In this document: piece by piece, positions 26,713 to 36,210 of the stretch | Numbering within the stretch: the first letter of the stretch is position 1 | How the letters are laid out: every line of letters starts with the position of its first letter | From: Turicibacter bilis | GTDB lineage: Bacteria; Bacillota_I; Bacilli_A; MOL361; Turicibacteraceae | Direction: 5' to 3' | Assembly: GCF_024499055.1 (NCBI RefSeq) | Contig: NZ_CP071249.1 | Coordinates: 2,597,001-2,661,000, forward strand | Length of the DNA: 64,000 nucleotides | Translations under genes and position numbers: made by a program | The notes under the pieces: model-generated | Database searches by the model: none | Told to the model about the DNA's origin: nothing | Seen by the model: the letters and a program-made list of their open reading frames with translations, nothing else

Positions 26713-28476
26713 ATGAAGAAAATACAAGGGATTGATAAAGAAATTAAAAAACTTAAGGCGCACCTTACTCAACTAAAACTAAATGTTAAGACTAGGTCGA
26801 TGGGAGTATTATTAAATCAAGAAGCAACTATTCGGAAAAAAATGAAAGTTGTTCAATATTTATTGAATCAACTAGAAGAAACGAATGAGCAACAAATCTA
26901 TCAAGACTATTTAAGGTTACTAAATGACGCATCAGAACAAATTTTAAATTTATATAATGAGGAGAATGAAACTGAATATCGACTGGAAGAAGTGATTGAG
27001 GGATTTGAAGAAGAATACATGCAAAATGGAGTATTATATATTTTACTTAGTCGTTATTTACCAGGATTAATGAATTCTCCTCATTTTGCTATTTTACCGT
27101 CACATCCGAAAGATGAGTACCCTATAGCACGTCAGATGAAACGTAAGTTTTATTTACATTTAGGAGAGACGAATACAGGAAAAACCTATCATGCGATGAA
27201 GAAACTTGAATTAGGAGAGGATGGAATCTATTTAGCTCCACTTCGTTTATTGGCACTTGAAAATTACGAGAAAATGAACCAAGATGGCGTTAAGTGTCAT
27301 TTGTTAACAGGAGAAGAGGAGGTACTGATTGAAGGGGCTCATCATATTAGTTGTACGATCGAAAAGTTGGATTTAGAAAAAGAGTATCATGTCGCAGTCA
27401 TTGATGAGGTTCAATTGATTCAAGATAGTATTAGGGGGGCATCTTGGACACGTGCTATTTTAGGGATTTTAAGTCCAGAAATTCATTTATGTGGCGCACT
27501 TAATGTGAAGTCATTATTAATCCAAATGATTACTGAATGTGGGGATGAATACGAGTGTATCGAGTATTTCCGTAATATTCCCTTACAGTTTGAGTCTACT
27601 GCTTATCAATTAAATAAACCGATTAAAGGGGATGCTCTGATTGCATTTTCTAAAAAGAAAGTTTTAGAACTATCCAGATATTATCAAGATCGAGGGTTTA
27701 AGACGAGTATTATTTATGGAGATTTACCACCAGAAGTACGTCGGATTCAATATCAATCCTTTAGTGAGGGACAAAGTGAGTTACTCATTTCAACTGATGC
27801 CATTGGGATGGGAGTTAATTTACCAATTCGAAGAATTGTATTTGTTAGTGCTAAAAAGTTTGATGGGGAAGTCGTTCGTGAATTGACGTCACAAGAGGTA
27901 AAACAAATTGCTGGACGAGCAGGACGCAAAGGGATTTATGAAATCGGCTATGTCACATGCTTAGATGAGCATTTGGCATTTGTAAAAGAAAAGCTAGAAT
28001 GTAAAGATGAAGTCATTGAGCAGGCTATTATTGGTCCACATGAATCGATGCTTGAAATTAAAGGGATTCCTTTGATTGAGAAACTAATGATTTGGGAAAA
28101 TCATTATCAAGATATTCACCATTATAAAAAGATGGATATCGAGCGGTATTTGTTTGTATTGACTCAAATTAAACACTATAAGCTCTCGCAATGGGTACAA
28201 TGGAAAATTATGAAACTACCTGTAAATTTCATGCAAATGGATTTATTGAATTTATTATTACTCTATATCGAGGAACACTTTATCAATGGAAATAGTGAAT
28301 TAACGAAACCTCGTCTACATGCTGAAGATCTTGAAATACTTGAAATTCACTATCAAGAAGTTAATTTATATTACTCTTTTTCAAAAGTGTTCCATCTCGA
28401 ATTTGATATAAATTGGGTTTATCGTGAACGCTCTAAGGTTAGTAAAAAATTGAATTATTTATTACTGCGCCTCTAA
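26713..28476 (+). CDS. Suv3-type ATP-dependent RNA helicase
   Basis: A 587-residue superfamily 2 helicase. Motifs match the Suv3 (mitochondrial RNA degradosome helicase) branch: motif I GETNTGKTYHA (about 150-160), Walker B VIDEVQLI (DEVQ rather than DEAD), motif V STDAIGMGVNLPIRRIVF, and motif VI QIAGRAGRKG. An N-terminal 140-residue charged, coiled-coil-rich region precedes the core. Suv3 proteins unwind RNA ahead of an exoribonuclease; a 3'-5' exoribonuclease gene (yhaM) lies 5 kb away but not in the same operon. Single-gene unit. Confidence 0.82.
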   Translation: MKKIQGIDKEIKKLKAHLTQLKLNVKTRSMGVLLNQEATIRKKMKVVQYLLNQLEETNEQQIYQDYLRLLNDASEQILNLYNEENETEYRLEEVIEGFEEEYMQNGVLYILLSRYLPGLMNSPHFAILPSHPKDEYPIARQMKRKFYLHLGETNTGKTYHAMKKLELGEDGIYLAPLRLLALENYEKMNQDGVKCHLLTGEEEVLIEGAHHISCTIEKLDLEKEYHVAVIDEVQLIQDSIRGASWTRAILGILSPEIHLCGALNVKSLLIQMITECGDEYECIEYFRNIPLQFESTAYQLNKPIKGDALIAFSKKKVLELSRYYQDRGFKTSIIYGDLPPEVRRIQYQSFSEGQSELLISTDAIGMGVNLPIRRIVFVSAKKFDGEVVRELTSQEVKQIAGRAGRKGIYEIGYVTCLDEHLAFVKEKLECKDEVIEQAIIGPHESMLEIKGIPLIEKLMIWENHYQDIHHYKKMDIERYLFVLTQIKHYKLSQWVQWKIMKLPVNFMQMDLLNLLLLYIEEHFINGNSELTKPRLHAEDLEILEIHYQEVNLYYSFSKVFHLEFDINWVYRERSKVSKKLNYLLLRL

Positions 28477-28530
28477 ATGAAAGTTTTTAAATATAATGCA
28501 GTAAATATGTTTCTGTATATCCAAAATAAA

Positions 28531-28562
28531 AAAAAGCAACTTTTTAAAAGTTGCTTTTTTTT
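28531..28562. terminator. Bidirectional terminator
   Basis: AAAAAGCAACTTTT pairs with AAAAGTTGCTTTTT, flanked by A and T runs, after the Suv3-like gene and facing the minus-strand YczE gene. Confidence 0.8.
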
Positions 28563-28676
28563 ACTTATTAGGGATCTTGTGAATAAGCTGATATTAATAA
28601 ATTAATAGTTAATCTTTTTTCATTAGTATCATCCAAATAATAGCTGGATTACTTATTCAACTGAATATAATTTTAA

Positions 28677-29309
28677 TTAATTTGGAATAATTTTTTCTGC
28701 TTTTTTCTCGATAATTGGTAAGAAGTATTGGATACATGGTCCAATTAAAAGTGTTGTGATAATTGTTCCAAGTCCTAAAACTCCTCCTAAAGAGAAACCA
28801 ACTACAATGAAGATAACGTCCATTGTGATACGAACCCATTTGTATTGCCAGCTTGTTTTATCAACAATAATTAATGGTAATTGGTCAGTTGGAGCAACAC
28901 TTAATTCAGCTGATTTTAAAATTGAGAATCCAATTGCGATAACAACACAGCTAATAGCTACAATTAATAAACGAACAATTAATGGTAAAGCATCAATACC
29001 TACGTTATTTAATAAGTTATTAATTAAATCTAAGAATGGTCCTGCTGTAATAACAGCTAAGAATGTTCCTAAACGGATGTATTCACGAGTGAAGATTAAC
29101 ATACCAATAAATACAATTCCCATAACTAAAATATTAGCTTGGCCAACAGTAATGTGTAATAAATTTGCTAAACCTTGCATAAAGATTGTAAAAGAATCAA
29201 CCCCAGTATTTGATTTAATAAAGAATGCTACCCCCAACTGGATAATGAAACATCCTACTAAAAAGAACATGATTCGAACGATATAGTTTTTAATATTAAA
29301 TTTACTCAT
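28677..29309 (-). CDS. YczE/YitT-like membrane protein
   Basis: A 210-residue integral membrane protein with about five hydrophobic helices. The segment GVDSFTIFMQGLANLLHITVG and the later LSVAPTDQLPLI correspond to the YczE-like family (IncFII/YyaS relatives) of unknown function. An AGGAGGA site precedes ATG at 29309, and a strong promoter lies 60-85 bases upstream. Single-gene unit. Confidence 0.75.
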   Translation of the reverse strand: MSKFNIKNYIVRIMFFLVGCFIIQLGVAFFIKSNTGVDSFTIFMQGLANLLHITVGQANILVMGIVFIGMLIFTREYIRLGTFLAVITAGPFLDLINNLLNNVGIDALPLIVRLLIVAISCVVIAIGFSILKSAELSVAPTDQLPLIIVDKTSWQYKWVRITMDVIFIVVGFSLGGVLGLGTIITTLLIGPCIQYFLPIIEKKAEKIIPN

Positions 29310-29365
29310 TATAATCCTCCTATGAGACTGTAAAATAAATAGCCCTTACATTTGAAACTGTATAC

Positions 29366-29394
29366 ATAATATAAAAAAAATGATAAAAAGTCAA
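29366..29394 (-). promoter_or_regulatory. Promoter of the YczE-like gene
   Basis: On the minus strand TTGACT (29394-29389), a 17-base spacer and TATTAT (29371-29366) make a near-consensus vegetative promoter. Predicted start near 29358 gives a leader of about 50 bases. Confidence 0.7.
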
Positions 29395-29602
29395 CTACTA
29401 TATGTTATTTTGTCGTATTTATTTTTTTATATTCCATTAAAAGTCAGTTAAACTACTAAATGGAAAAAGCATATAATATAATTAGAATGAAATATTAGGG
29501 ATTTATTGTATGATAATGATTATTTTATCTAAGAAAAATCAATAATAGTAGGTGAAATACATAGAGAGATCACAAGAAGTTGAAGTGGGGAGGAGGTGTC
29601 TG

Positions 29603-31750
29603 ATGTTAATAACACAAGGTAGATATTCATCTTATTTAGATGAATATAATAAAATTACAATACTTGTTCCAAAAAGTTATTATAATGGAGAAATTGCTCC
29701 ATTTAAGCTTATCAATATGACGACATCAGAGGCTTATGAGTTAAAGGTAGAAGAGAAGTTTGATTTTGGTAACGAGTTAAAATATAGCTTATCTATCCAA
29801 GGATTTGTCACAGTAGGAACTGAATATCAAGTCATGGATTGTTATAAAAATACAAGCTATTTATTTTTAGGTTATATTGCGAGAACTGAAGAATTTGATA
29901 AACGGTTTTATTATAATGGTGATGATTTGGGGCCAAGTTACAGTAAGAACATGACAAGATTTAAACTATGGGCACCAACTGCTACACAAGTTCAATTAAT
30001 TTTATATGAAAATGATGTAACCCATTTTAGACGTATGAAGCGACTATCTAAGGGAATATGGGAACTGACTATTTATCAAGATTTAGAAGGGTGTCGTTAT
30101 CGATATGAGATTGTTAATAATTTAGTACGCCAAGAAACGATTGATCCTTATGCTATAGCTTCTACTGTAAATGCAGAATATAGTGTCGTTGTGGATCCGT
30201 TGAAATGTGTTAAAGTTAAACATGAGTTGAGACCTAAACTAAATAAGCCGACTGACGCCATTATTTACGAATTAAGTATTCGAGATTTTACGATTCATCC
30301 ATCTTCACGAGTTAAAAATCGTGGGAAATTTTTAGGGATAACAGAAGAGATAATAGATGAAAAAACAGGATATCACTATGGTCTGTCTTATTTAAAGGAA
30401 TTAGGTGTGACACATATTCAATTACTGCCTATTTTCGATTTTGCTGGTGTCGATGAAAACTTTCCAGAGCAATCTTATAACTGGGGATATAACCCAGTCC
30501 AGTATAATGTTCCAGAAGGAAGCTATGCTTTAAATCCGAAAGATCCTTATTCACGTATTAATGAATTAAGAACGATGGTTAACATCCTACATGAGCATGG
30601 GTTTGGTGTGATTATGGATGTGGTTTATAATCATGTTTATGAACGACGGACCTTCCCGTTTGATGCAATGGTTCCAACTTATTTTTATCGTTATGATTAT
30701 CAAGGAATGCCATCAGATGGAACAGGGTGTGGTAATGATTTGGCAACAGAACGACTCATGGTTCGTAAATATATTTTAGATTCAGTTAAGTTCTGGGTAG
30801 AAGAGTATGGAATCGATGGATTTCGCTTTGATTTGATGGGAATTATTGACGTTGATACGATGAATGAAATTCGTCAACTTTGTGAGGAACTTTATCCAAG
30901 TATTCTTCTTTATGGTGAGGGGTGGGATATGAATACCCCATTACCACAAGCTCAAAAGGCTGCTAAGTTTAATGCTTTTAAGCTACCACGAATTGGCCAT
31001 TTTAATGATGCGTTCCGGGATAATATTAAAGGACATACCTTTAATCATCAGGATCGAGGATTAGCGCTTGGAAATTTCGGATATGCGAATGCTGGAAAAC
31101 AGTTGCTAGCAGGTAGTTCAGGTTTGATCGAAGGCGAAACATATATGTTTTATGATCCTTCTCAAAGTATTAATTATGTCGAGTGTCATGATAATCATAC
31201 ATTATGGGATCGGATGAAATTATCGAATAGTGATGAAAATGATGAAACGCGTGAAAAACGTCAAATCTTAGCGGCAGCGATGGTGATTTTCGCTCAAGGA
31301 ATTCCGTTTATTCATTGTGGACAGGAATTTTTTAGAAGTAAGAATGGAATTGAAAATAGCTATAATGTCTCAGATGAAATTAATGCTATTCATTGGGATG
31401 AAGTTTATGAACATGAAAAGAGTATTAATTTGATTAAAGGCTACATCAAAATCCGTAAAGCTCACGGTGCTTTTCGTTTTTCAAATGCAATTCTTGTAAA
31501 AAAACATCTACGCATTTTTCAACATCATCATTCTGTGATAGAATATACATTGAAAAATGTTAAAGACTATGGGTGTTGGGACGAAATCCATATTTTCTTT
31601 AATACACAAAATCGTGAAGTAAATATTCCAATCGTCACAAATGATTTTATATTGATTGCTGATGAGCATCAAAGTGGAACGGAAGGTATTAAATCGATTG
31701 AAGGTGAATTGAAAATGGCACCGCTCAGTACGATAATTCTAGTGAAATGA
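29603..31750 (+). CDS. pulA: Type I pullulanase
   Basis: Debranching enzyme of 715 residues (GH13) that cleaves alpha-1,6 branches in glycogen, pullulan or limit dextrins. An N-terminal module (about 1-95) and a CBM48-like domain (FKLWAPTATQVQLILY) precede the barrel. Diagnostic motifs are YNWGYNPVQYNVPEG, VVYNHVY, the nucleophile in GFRFDLMG, the acid/base in YGEGWD and VECHDNHT. No signal peptide, so it acts inside the cell, likely on glycogen made by glgC-glgA. Start at ATG 29603 is fixed by GGGAGGAGG six bases upstream; an earlier GTG (29552) lacks one. Confidence 0.93.
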   Translation: MLITQGRYSSYLDEYNKITILVPKSYYNGEIAPFKLINMTTSEAYELKVEEKFDFGNELKYSLSIQGFVTVGTEYQVMDCYKNTSYLFLGYIARTEEFDKRFYYNGDDLGPSYSKNMTRFKLWAPTATQVQLILYENDVTHFRRMKRLSKGIWELTIYQDLEGCRYRYEIVNNLVRQETIDPYAIASTVNAEYSVVVDPLKCVKVKHELRPKLNKPTDAIIYELSIRDFTIHPSSRVKNRGKFLGITEEIIDEKTGYHYGLSYLKELGVTHIQLLPIFDFAGVDENFPEQSYNWGYNPVQYNVPEGSYALNPKDPYSRINELRTMVNILHEHGFGVIMDVVYNHVYERRTFPFDAMVPTYFYRYDYQGMPSDGTGCGNDLATERLMVRKYILDSVKFWVEEYGIDGFRFDLMGIIDVDTMNEIRQLCEELYPSILLYGEGWDMNTPLPQAQKAAKFNAFKLPRIGHFNDAFRDNIKGHTFNHQDRGLALGNFGYANAGKQLLAGSSGLIEGETYMFYDPSQSINYVECHDNHTLWDRMKLSNSDENDETREKRQILAAAMVIFAQGIPFIHCGQEFFRSKNGIENSYNVSDEINAIHWDEVYEHEKSINLIKGYIKIRKAHGAFRFSNAILVKKHLRIFQHHHSVIEYTLKNVKDYGCWDEIHIFFNTQNREVNIPIVTNDFILIADEHQSGTEGIKSIEGELKMAPLSTIILVK

Positions 31751-31821
31751 TTTGATCTTTGAATCAGTCGTCTCTTTCATTTGGTGATGAATGAACGCAA
31801 AAAAGATAAAAGTAGATAGTG

Positions 31822-31854
31822 AAAACTCCTTAGCACTGCTAAGGAGTTTTTGTT
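31822..31854 (+). terminator. Terminator of pulA
   Basis: AAAACTCCTTAGC and GCTAAGGAGTTTT form a perfect 13-bp stem with a three-base loop, followed by TGTTG after four T. Confidence 0.8.
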
Positions 31855-31873
31855 GAGAAATGGAGTGCACATC

Positions 31874-33352
31874 ATGACAGAAGTAGTGAATATTAAAGTA
31901 GAAGGCGTTGTTGATGAATTAATTCTCAATTCAATGCAAGTTTTAAACCAAGCATTCTATCAAGCTTCTGCAATCAACCAAGCAGACGAGTATGCATTAG
32001 TGTTTGAATTTCAAGAAGAGGTTGATGGTGATTATCTTGTGGTGACGGGAACCTTGAAAGATGATACGCAGACGATTAAGCGACAATTTGAAGTGAATGA
32101 ATCAAAGACACGTAAATATGCTTATTTAGCTGTTTATTTATTGTTATTACAACGTGAAACTGGACGTGTTCAATCATGGGGATTATTAAATGGGATGCGC
32201 CCAACAAAACTGGTTCATGGAATGAAAAAGCGTGGATTTACCGACCAAGAAATTAAAGATTATATGCAGGAAGAATATTTAGTTTCAGATGAGAAAATTA
32301 ATTTATTGCTAGAGGTTGCCAATCATCAATTAAAAGTGATTCCTGACCTACATACGATTCAAAATGAAGTGAGTATTTATATTGGGATTCCATTTTGTCC
32401 CACACGTTGTGCATACTGTACATTCCCAGCTTATGCTCATGGACCATTCAAAAAGTGGGTAGATCCATTTTTAGAAGCATTACTTGAAGAAATTAAAATC
32501 GTGGGTGCTTTTATTAAAGAACGTCAATTATCTGTCACTTCAATTTATTTTGGAGGAGGAACAGCAACGACGTTAACCGCAGAGCAGTTTGAAAAGTTAT
32601 TAATTACAGTTTATGAAAACATTGCAAATTCACAAGAGGTTCGTGAAATTACAGTAGAAGCGGGGCGTCCAGATACGATTACACCTGAGAAATTAGAGTT
32701 GTTAAAGCGATATAATATTCATCGTATTAGTATTAATCCGCAATCATTCCAACAAAAAACATTAGATGAAATTGGTCGTCACCATACAGTAGAAGATGTC
32801 ATTAAAAAATATTACATGGCTAAAGAACATGGATTTGATAATATTAATATGGATTTAATTGTTGGACTACCAAATGAAGGAAAAGAGGATTTAGCTTATA
32901 GTTTAGAGCAGATTGAAAAGCTACAACCTGAATCATTGACTGTTCATATGTTAGCCTTTAAACGAAGCTCGAAAATTACTCAAAATCGTGGATTGTATAC
33001 AACGGCCTCAAAAGAGGAATTACAAGAAATGGGGCAAATGACATATGATTTTGCTGCTGCTCATGATTATATCCCTTATTATTTATATCGACAAAAAAAT
33101 ATTTCAGGTAATATGGAGAATATCGGTTATTCAAAGGTGGGACAGGAAAGTATTTATAATATTTTAATCATGGAAGAAGCTCAAAATATTTTAGGACTTG
33201 GGGTCGGGGCTTCAAGTAAATATTTAATTGGAACATCGGTTCATAATCCAAAAGATTTAAAAACATATATTGATTCATATGAGACTTATGCACAAAAGAA
33301 AGTAGAAACACTCATTGAAAGTTTAGAAATAGGTGATACACATGCAAATTAA
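31874..33352 (+). CDS. hemZ: HemZ-type radical SAM coproporphyrinogen dehydrogenase-like protein
   Basis: Radical SAM protein of 492 residues. An N-terminal domain of about 165 residues precedes the cluster motif CPTRCAYC (CxxxCxxCx), followed by YFGGGTATTL and GLPNEGKED, as in the HemN/HemZ branch. The long N-terminus fits HemZ. No other haem gene is in the window, so a role in haem synthesis is not supported by context; related HemN-like proteins do other radical chemistry. ATG 31874 has GGAG at 31862-31865. The stop lies inside the start of yhaM. Confidence 0.82.
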   Translation: MTEVVNIKVEGVVDELILNSMQVLNQAFYQASAINQADEYALVFEFQEEVDGDYLVVTGTLKDDTQTIKRQFEVNESKTRKYAYLAVYLLLLQRETGRVQSWGLLNGMRPTKLVHGMKKRGFTDQEIKDYMQEEYLVSDEKINLLLEVANHQLKVIPDLHTIQNEVSIYIGIPFCPTRCAYCTFPAYAHGPFKKWVDPFLEALLEEIKIVGAFIKERQLSVTSIYFGGGTATTLTAEQFEKLLITVYENIANSQEVREITVEAGRPDTITPEKLELLKRYNIHRISINPQSFQQKTLDEIGRHHTVEDVIKKYYMAKEHGFDNINMDLIVGLPNEGKEDLAYSLEQIEKLQPESLTVHMLAFKRSSKITQNRGLYTTASKEELQEMGQMTYDFAAAHDYIPYYLYRQKNISGNMENIGYSKVGQESIYNILIMEEAQNILGLGVGASSKYLIGTSVHNPKDLKTYIDSYETYAQKKVETLIESLEIGDTHAN

Positions 33353-34271
33353 AGATTTAAAGGTTAAAGAAGTTTCAACGTTAACAGTTATGATTAAATC
33401 AGTCAATGTCGGGCGTACAACAGCTCAAAAGCCTTATTTAAAGTTTGAGTTTGTCGATCAAAGTGGTTCTATTTTCGCCAATAAATGGAGTTTAAAACCT
33501 GAAGAGTTAAATGCCTTTGAAGCAGGGCAAGTTGTAACTGTTAAAGGACTAGTACAGCTTTATAATGCTCAGAAGCAAATTAATATTGAGTCTGTCTCAT
33601 TGGTTGAAGGAGAGGTTGATTATTCTCAGTATGTAGAGTCTTCAAAATTTACAGTAGAGAATTTGAAGTCAGATATTACAGGATTTTTAGATGAAATGAA
33701 ACCTGGGTATTATAAAGATATTCTTAATTATTTTTTAACAAAATATGAGCAAGAGTTTTATCTTCATCCTGCCGCAAGTCGTATGCATCATGCTTTTATG
33801 TCAGGACTAGCCCAACATGTTTATGAAATGTTAAAAATGGGGGCAGCTTATTGTGATTTATATCCATTAGTTAATCGAGACCTTTTATATGCAGGGGTTA
33901 TATTACACGATCTTGGAAAATTATTTGAGATGAGCTATGAGCAATGTATTAAAACTGAGTATACACTTGAAGGATTAATGATTGGGCATATTAATATGAT
34001 GGTATCGATGATTGATGAGGCGTCAAAAGAATTAGGATATGATGGAGAAGAAGTGTTATTCTTAAAACATATGGTGATTGCTCATCATGGAAAATTAGAA
34101 TGGGGTTCACCAAAAGAGCCAATGATTATCGAAGCTGAGCTGTTACATTATCTCGATGTTGTTTCAGCCAAAATGACAGCCATTGAGGTTGCCCTTAGAC
34201 ATTGTGAAGAAGGGCAAATGAGTGACCGTATTCCAATGCTTGATAATCGTCGTTTTTATCATCATAAATAA
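33342..34271 (+). CDS. yhaM: 3'-5' exoribonuclease YhaM family
   Basis: A 309-residue protein with an N-terminal OB-fold nucleic-acid-binding domain (about 10-90; SVNVGRTTAQKPYLKFEF) and a C-terminal HD metal-dependent domain (HHAFMSGLAQH, then ILHDLGK). This matches the YhaM exoribonuclease family in size and order. Start at ATG 33342 follows AGGTG and overlaps the last 11 bases of hemZ, indicating translational coupling. A GTG at 33333 is a less likely start. Confidence 0.88.
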   Translation: MQIKDLKVKEVSTLTVMIKSVNVGRTTAQKPYLKFEFVDQSGSIFANKWSLKPEELNAFEAGQVVTVKGLVQLYNAQKQINIESVSLVEGEVDYSQYVESSKFTVENLKSDITGFLDEMKPGYYKDILNYFLTKYEQEFYLHPAASRMHHAFMSGLAQHVYEMLKMGAAYCDLYPLVNRDLLYAGVILHDLGKLFEMSYEQCIKTEYTLEGLMIGHINMMVSMIDEASKELGYDGEEVLFLKHMVIAHHGKLEWGSPKEPMIIEAELLHYLDVVSAKMTAIEVALRHCEEGQMSDRIPMLDNRRFYHHK

Positions 34272-34309
34272 AAAGAGTTAACGGCTCAACTGAGTCGTTA
34301 ACTCTTTTT
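34270..34309. terminator. Bidirectional terminator
   Basis: AAAAAGAGTTAACG pairs with CGTTAACTCTTTTT, with an inner CTCA/GAG, between convergent yhaM and the foldase gene. Confidence 0.85.
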
Positions 34310-34310
34310 A

Positions 34311-35849
34311 TTATTTTGCAGCTTCTTCTTGAGCAGCTGATTCTTGAGCAGCTGATTCTTCGATGTTTGCTACGATTGTTTCATAGCGTTTTTGTAAAAA
34401 TTCATCTGTAAATTTGAAATTAGCTTCTGAACGGAATTTAATTAATAGTGTTTCTAAACGTAATTGAGTATACTCTTGTTTCTTAGCAGTTTGTTCTAAC
34501 TCTTCCTTCATGTCTTCAAATGATGCTTTTTCATTTTCAGCATATTTATAGATAACGTGGTAACCAAATTGTGTTTTTACAGGTTCCGTAGAGTAGTGTC
34601 CGACTTCTAAGGCGTAAGCTGCATTTTCAAACTCAGCAACCATTTCTCCTTGACCGAATGTTCCTAAATCTCCACCATTTTCTTTTGTTCCATCTGTTCC
34701 ATATTCACCTGCTAATTCCTTGAATGTTGCTTCTTTATCTTCTGCAGCATCTAATTTAGCAATGATTTCTTTTGCAGTTTCTTCATCAGCAACTAAAATG
34801 TGGCGAGCGCTAATTTTAGGTAATGTTTCATCATATAATTTTTGTAACATTTCATCCGTAATAGGATATGCTTCAGCTAAAGCTGCATCTTGTAATTGTG
34901 CTAATTTGAAGTAATTATAAATTTCTTCATCTGTTTTTAATCCAGCAGATTCCATGGCTTGATAATAGTTAGTTCCGTAAGCAACTTTGAATTGATCAAT
35001 TAATTCTTTAACTTCTTTTTTATCAACTGGATATTTTTTCTCTAAAATTTGCTCATCAACTAATGAAATTCCATCTGATAATCCATATGCAGGAACTAAT
35101 TCATCATATAGTTGTTCAACTGTATATTCATGGTCAGTGATTTTAGCGATGATTGAAGAATTTGTTTCTTTTGATTCTTCGTATGTTGTTGAGATTTCCT
35201 TATATTGTGTTTCTAAGAAATCATTTGTTAAAACAAATCCAGCAGCTTCACGTTCAGTTGCTAGTGTAGCCACAATGAATTCATCTGTTAATTTATTTTG
35301 AATTAATGTTTCTGTTAATTCATCTTTTACTTCTTCAAGTGTTGGGATTTCCTTTGTTTCCTCACTGTTAGTTGACTCTGATTCTTCAGTTGATTCTGCT
35401 TCTTCATCTTTTTTGTATTTTTCATCATAAGCTGTTTGGATTTCTTCATCAGTTACTGTAACAGCAGCGCGTGCAGCAGCTTCACGATATAAGTTTAATT
35501 CTAAATATTGACGTAATGCCTCTTCATTTTTGAATCCTTGAGCTAATAAGAAATCTTCAAATTCAGGATGCATTTGTTTATACATATCGATCGCGCTATC
35601 TACTTTAGCTGTATCGATTTCATATTTTGTTGATAAGACGTCATAGTCTACTAAATCTAATAATGCAGATAACCCAGCATCGGTAACCATTTCATCAAAT
35701 ACTTGTTGTTTAGTTATGTTGGCCACATCAGATGTAATAAAATTGTCGTTTCCATTTGGTAATTTCATCCCGATTTCATCTTTATTTGAACAGGCACCAA
35801 GTAGTAGTGTTGTAGCAAGTGCAGCTGTTACTAGGAAGTACTTTTTCAT
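34311..35849 (-). CDS. PrsA-like foldase lipoprotein with duplicated architecture
   Basis: A 512-residue lipoprotein: signal peptide with lipobox LLLGACS, then two related halves. Each half has a SurA-like N-terminal helical region (DEMVTDAGLSALLDLVDYD... and DELVPAYGLSDGISLVDEQ...) and a similar ending (FVLTNDFLETQYKEI / FKFTDEFLQKRYETI). Only the second half has a parvulin peptidyl-prolyl isomerase domain (ARHILVADE ... GGDLGTFGQGEMVAEFE ... FGYHVIYK). In the first half that place is a Glu/Ser-rich linker. It probably helps fold exported proteins outside the membrane. The start at 35849 is supported by GAGGATG and by a promoter covering the more upstream start. Confidence 0.88.
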   Translation of the reverse strand: MKKYFLVTAALATTLLLGACSNKDEIGMKLPNGNDNFITSDVANITKQQVFDEMVTDAGLSALLDLVDYDVLSTKYEIDTAKVDSAIDMYKQMHPEFEDFLLAQGFKNEEALRQYLELNLYREAAARAAVTVTDEEIQTAYDEKYKKDEEAESTEESESTNSEETKEIPTLEEVKDELTETLIQNKLTDEFIVATLATEREAAGFVLTNDFLETQYKEISTTYEESKETNSSIIAKITDHEYTVEQLYDELVPAYGLSDGISLVDEQILEKKYPVDKKEVKELIDQFKVAYGTNYYQAMESAGLKTDEEIYNYFKLAQLQDAALAEAYPITDEMLQKLYDETLPKISARHILVADEETAKEIIAKLDAAEDKEATFKELAGEYGTDGTKENGGDLGTFGQGEMVAEFENAAYALEVGHYSTEPVKTQFGYHVIYKYAENEKASFEDMKEELEQTAKKQEYTQLRLETLLIKFRSEANFKFTDEFLQKRYETIVANIEESAAQESAAQEEAAK

Positions 35850-35889
35850 CACTTTCACATCCTCTTTTTTGTTTGATTTAACGTTTTTA

Positions 35890-35918
35890 ATCATATCATT
35901 TTTCAAATTTTGTAACAA
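35890..35918 (-). promoter_or_regulatory. Promoter of the PrsA-like gene
   Basis: On the minus strand TTGTTA (35918-35913), 17 bases, TATGAT (35895-35890). Start of transcription near 35883 leaves about 34 bases to the ATG at 35849 and excludes an upstream start at 35921. Confidence 0.65.
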
Positions 35919-36035
35919 CATATTTTTGGTAGGTTTTTGTGGAATTTAAGTAAAAACATAAACCAAATCGTGAAAAACTCATAGGATATATTAGCTCAGG
36001 AAACTGTGTGGAAAGGCTGGAAAGGAGTTGAGATT

Positions 36036-36128
36036 ATGTTCGGAAATAATTGTGCATTTATCTTAGTCTTATTTATCTTATTAGTCATTATCGGATGCTG
36101 CTGGGGATGCGGATCTAGTGCATGGTAG
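36036..36128 (+). CDS. Tiny cysteine-rich membrane peptide (YjcZ-like), copy 1
   Basis: A 30-residue peptide: MFGNNC, a hydrophobic helix (AFILVLFILLVIIG, about residues 7-20), then CCWGCGSSAW. The VLFILLVII core resembles YjcZ/YrxL-type small sporulation membrane peptides, but the four cysteines are unusual. AAAGGAG lies eight bases before ATG. The DNA of residues 3-19 is very similar to copy 2, pointing to tandem duplication. A real gene is supported by the RBS, the duplicate and the conserved peptide. Confidence 0.75.
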   Translation: MFGNNCAFILVLFILLVIIGCCWGCGSSAW

Positions 36129-36210
36129 GAAATGAATTGATTGGATATAGAAGAAAAATCTTATGCTCTGAAAAGAGCCTAAATAATAGTTAGTTAAGGA
36201 GCGAATTATT

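Noticed and set aside
35850-35921. Upstream start for the PrsA-like protein
   Set aside because: It overlaps the predicted promoter and would place 24 residues before the lipoprotein signal peptide.
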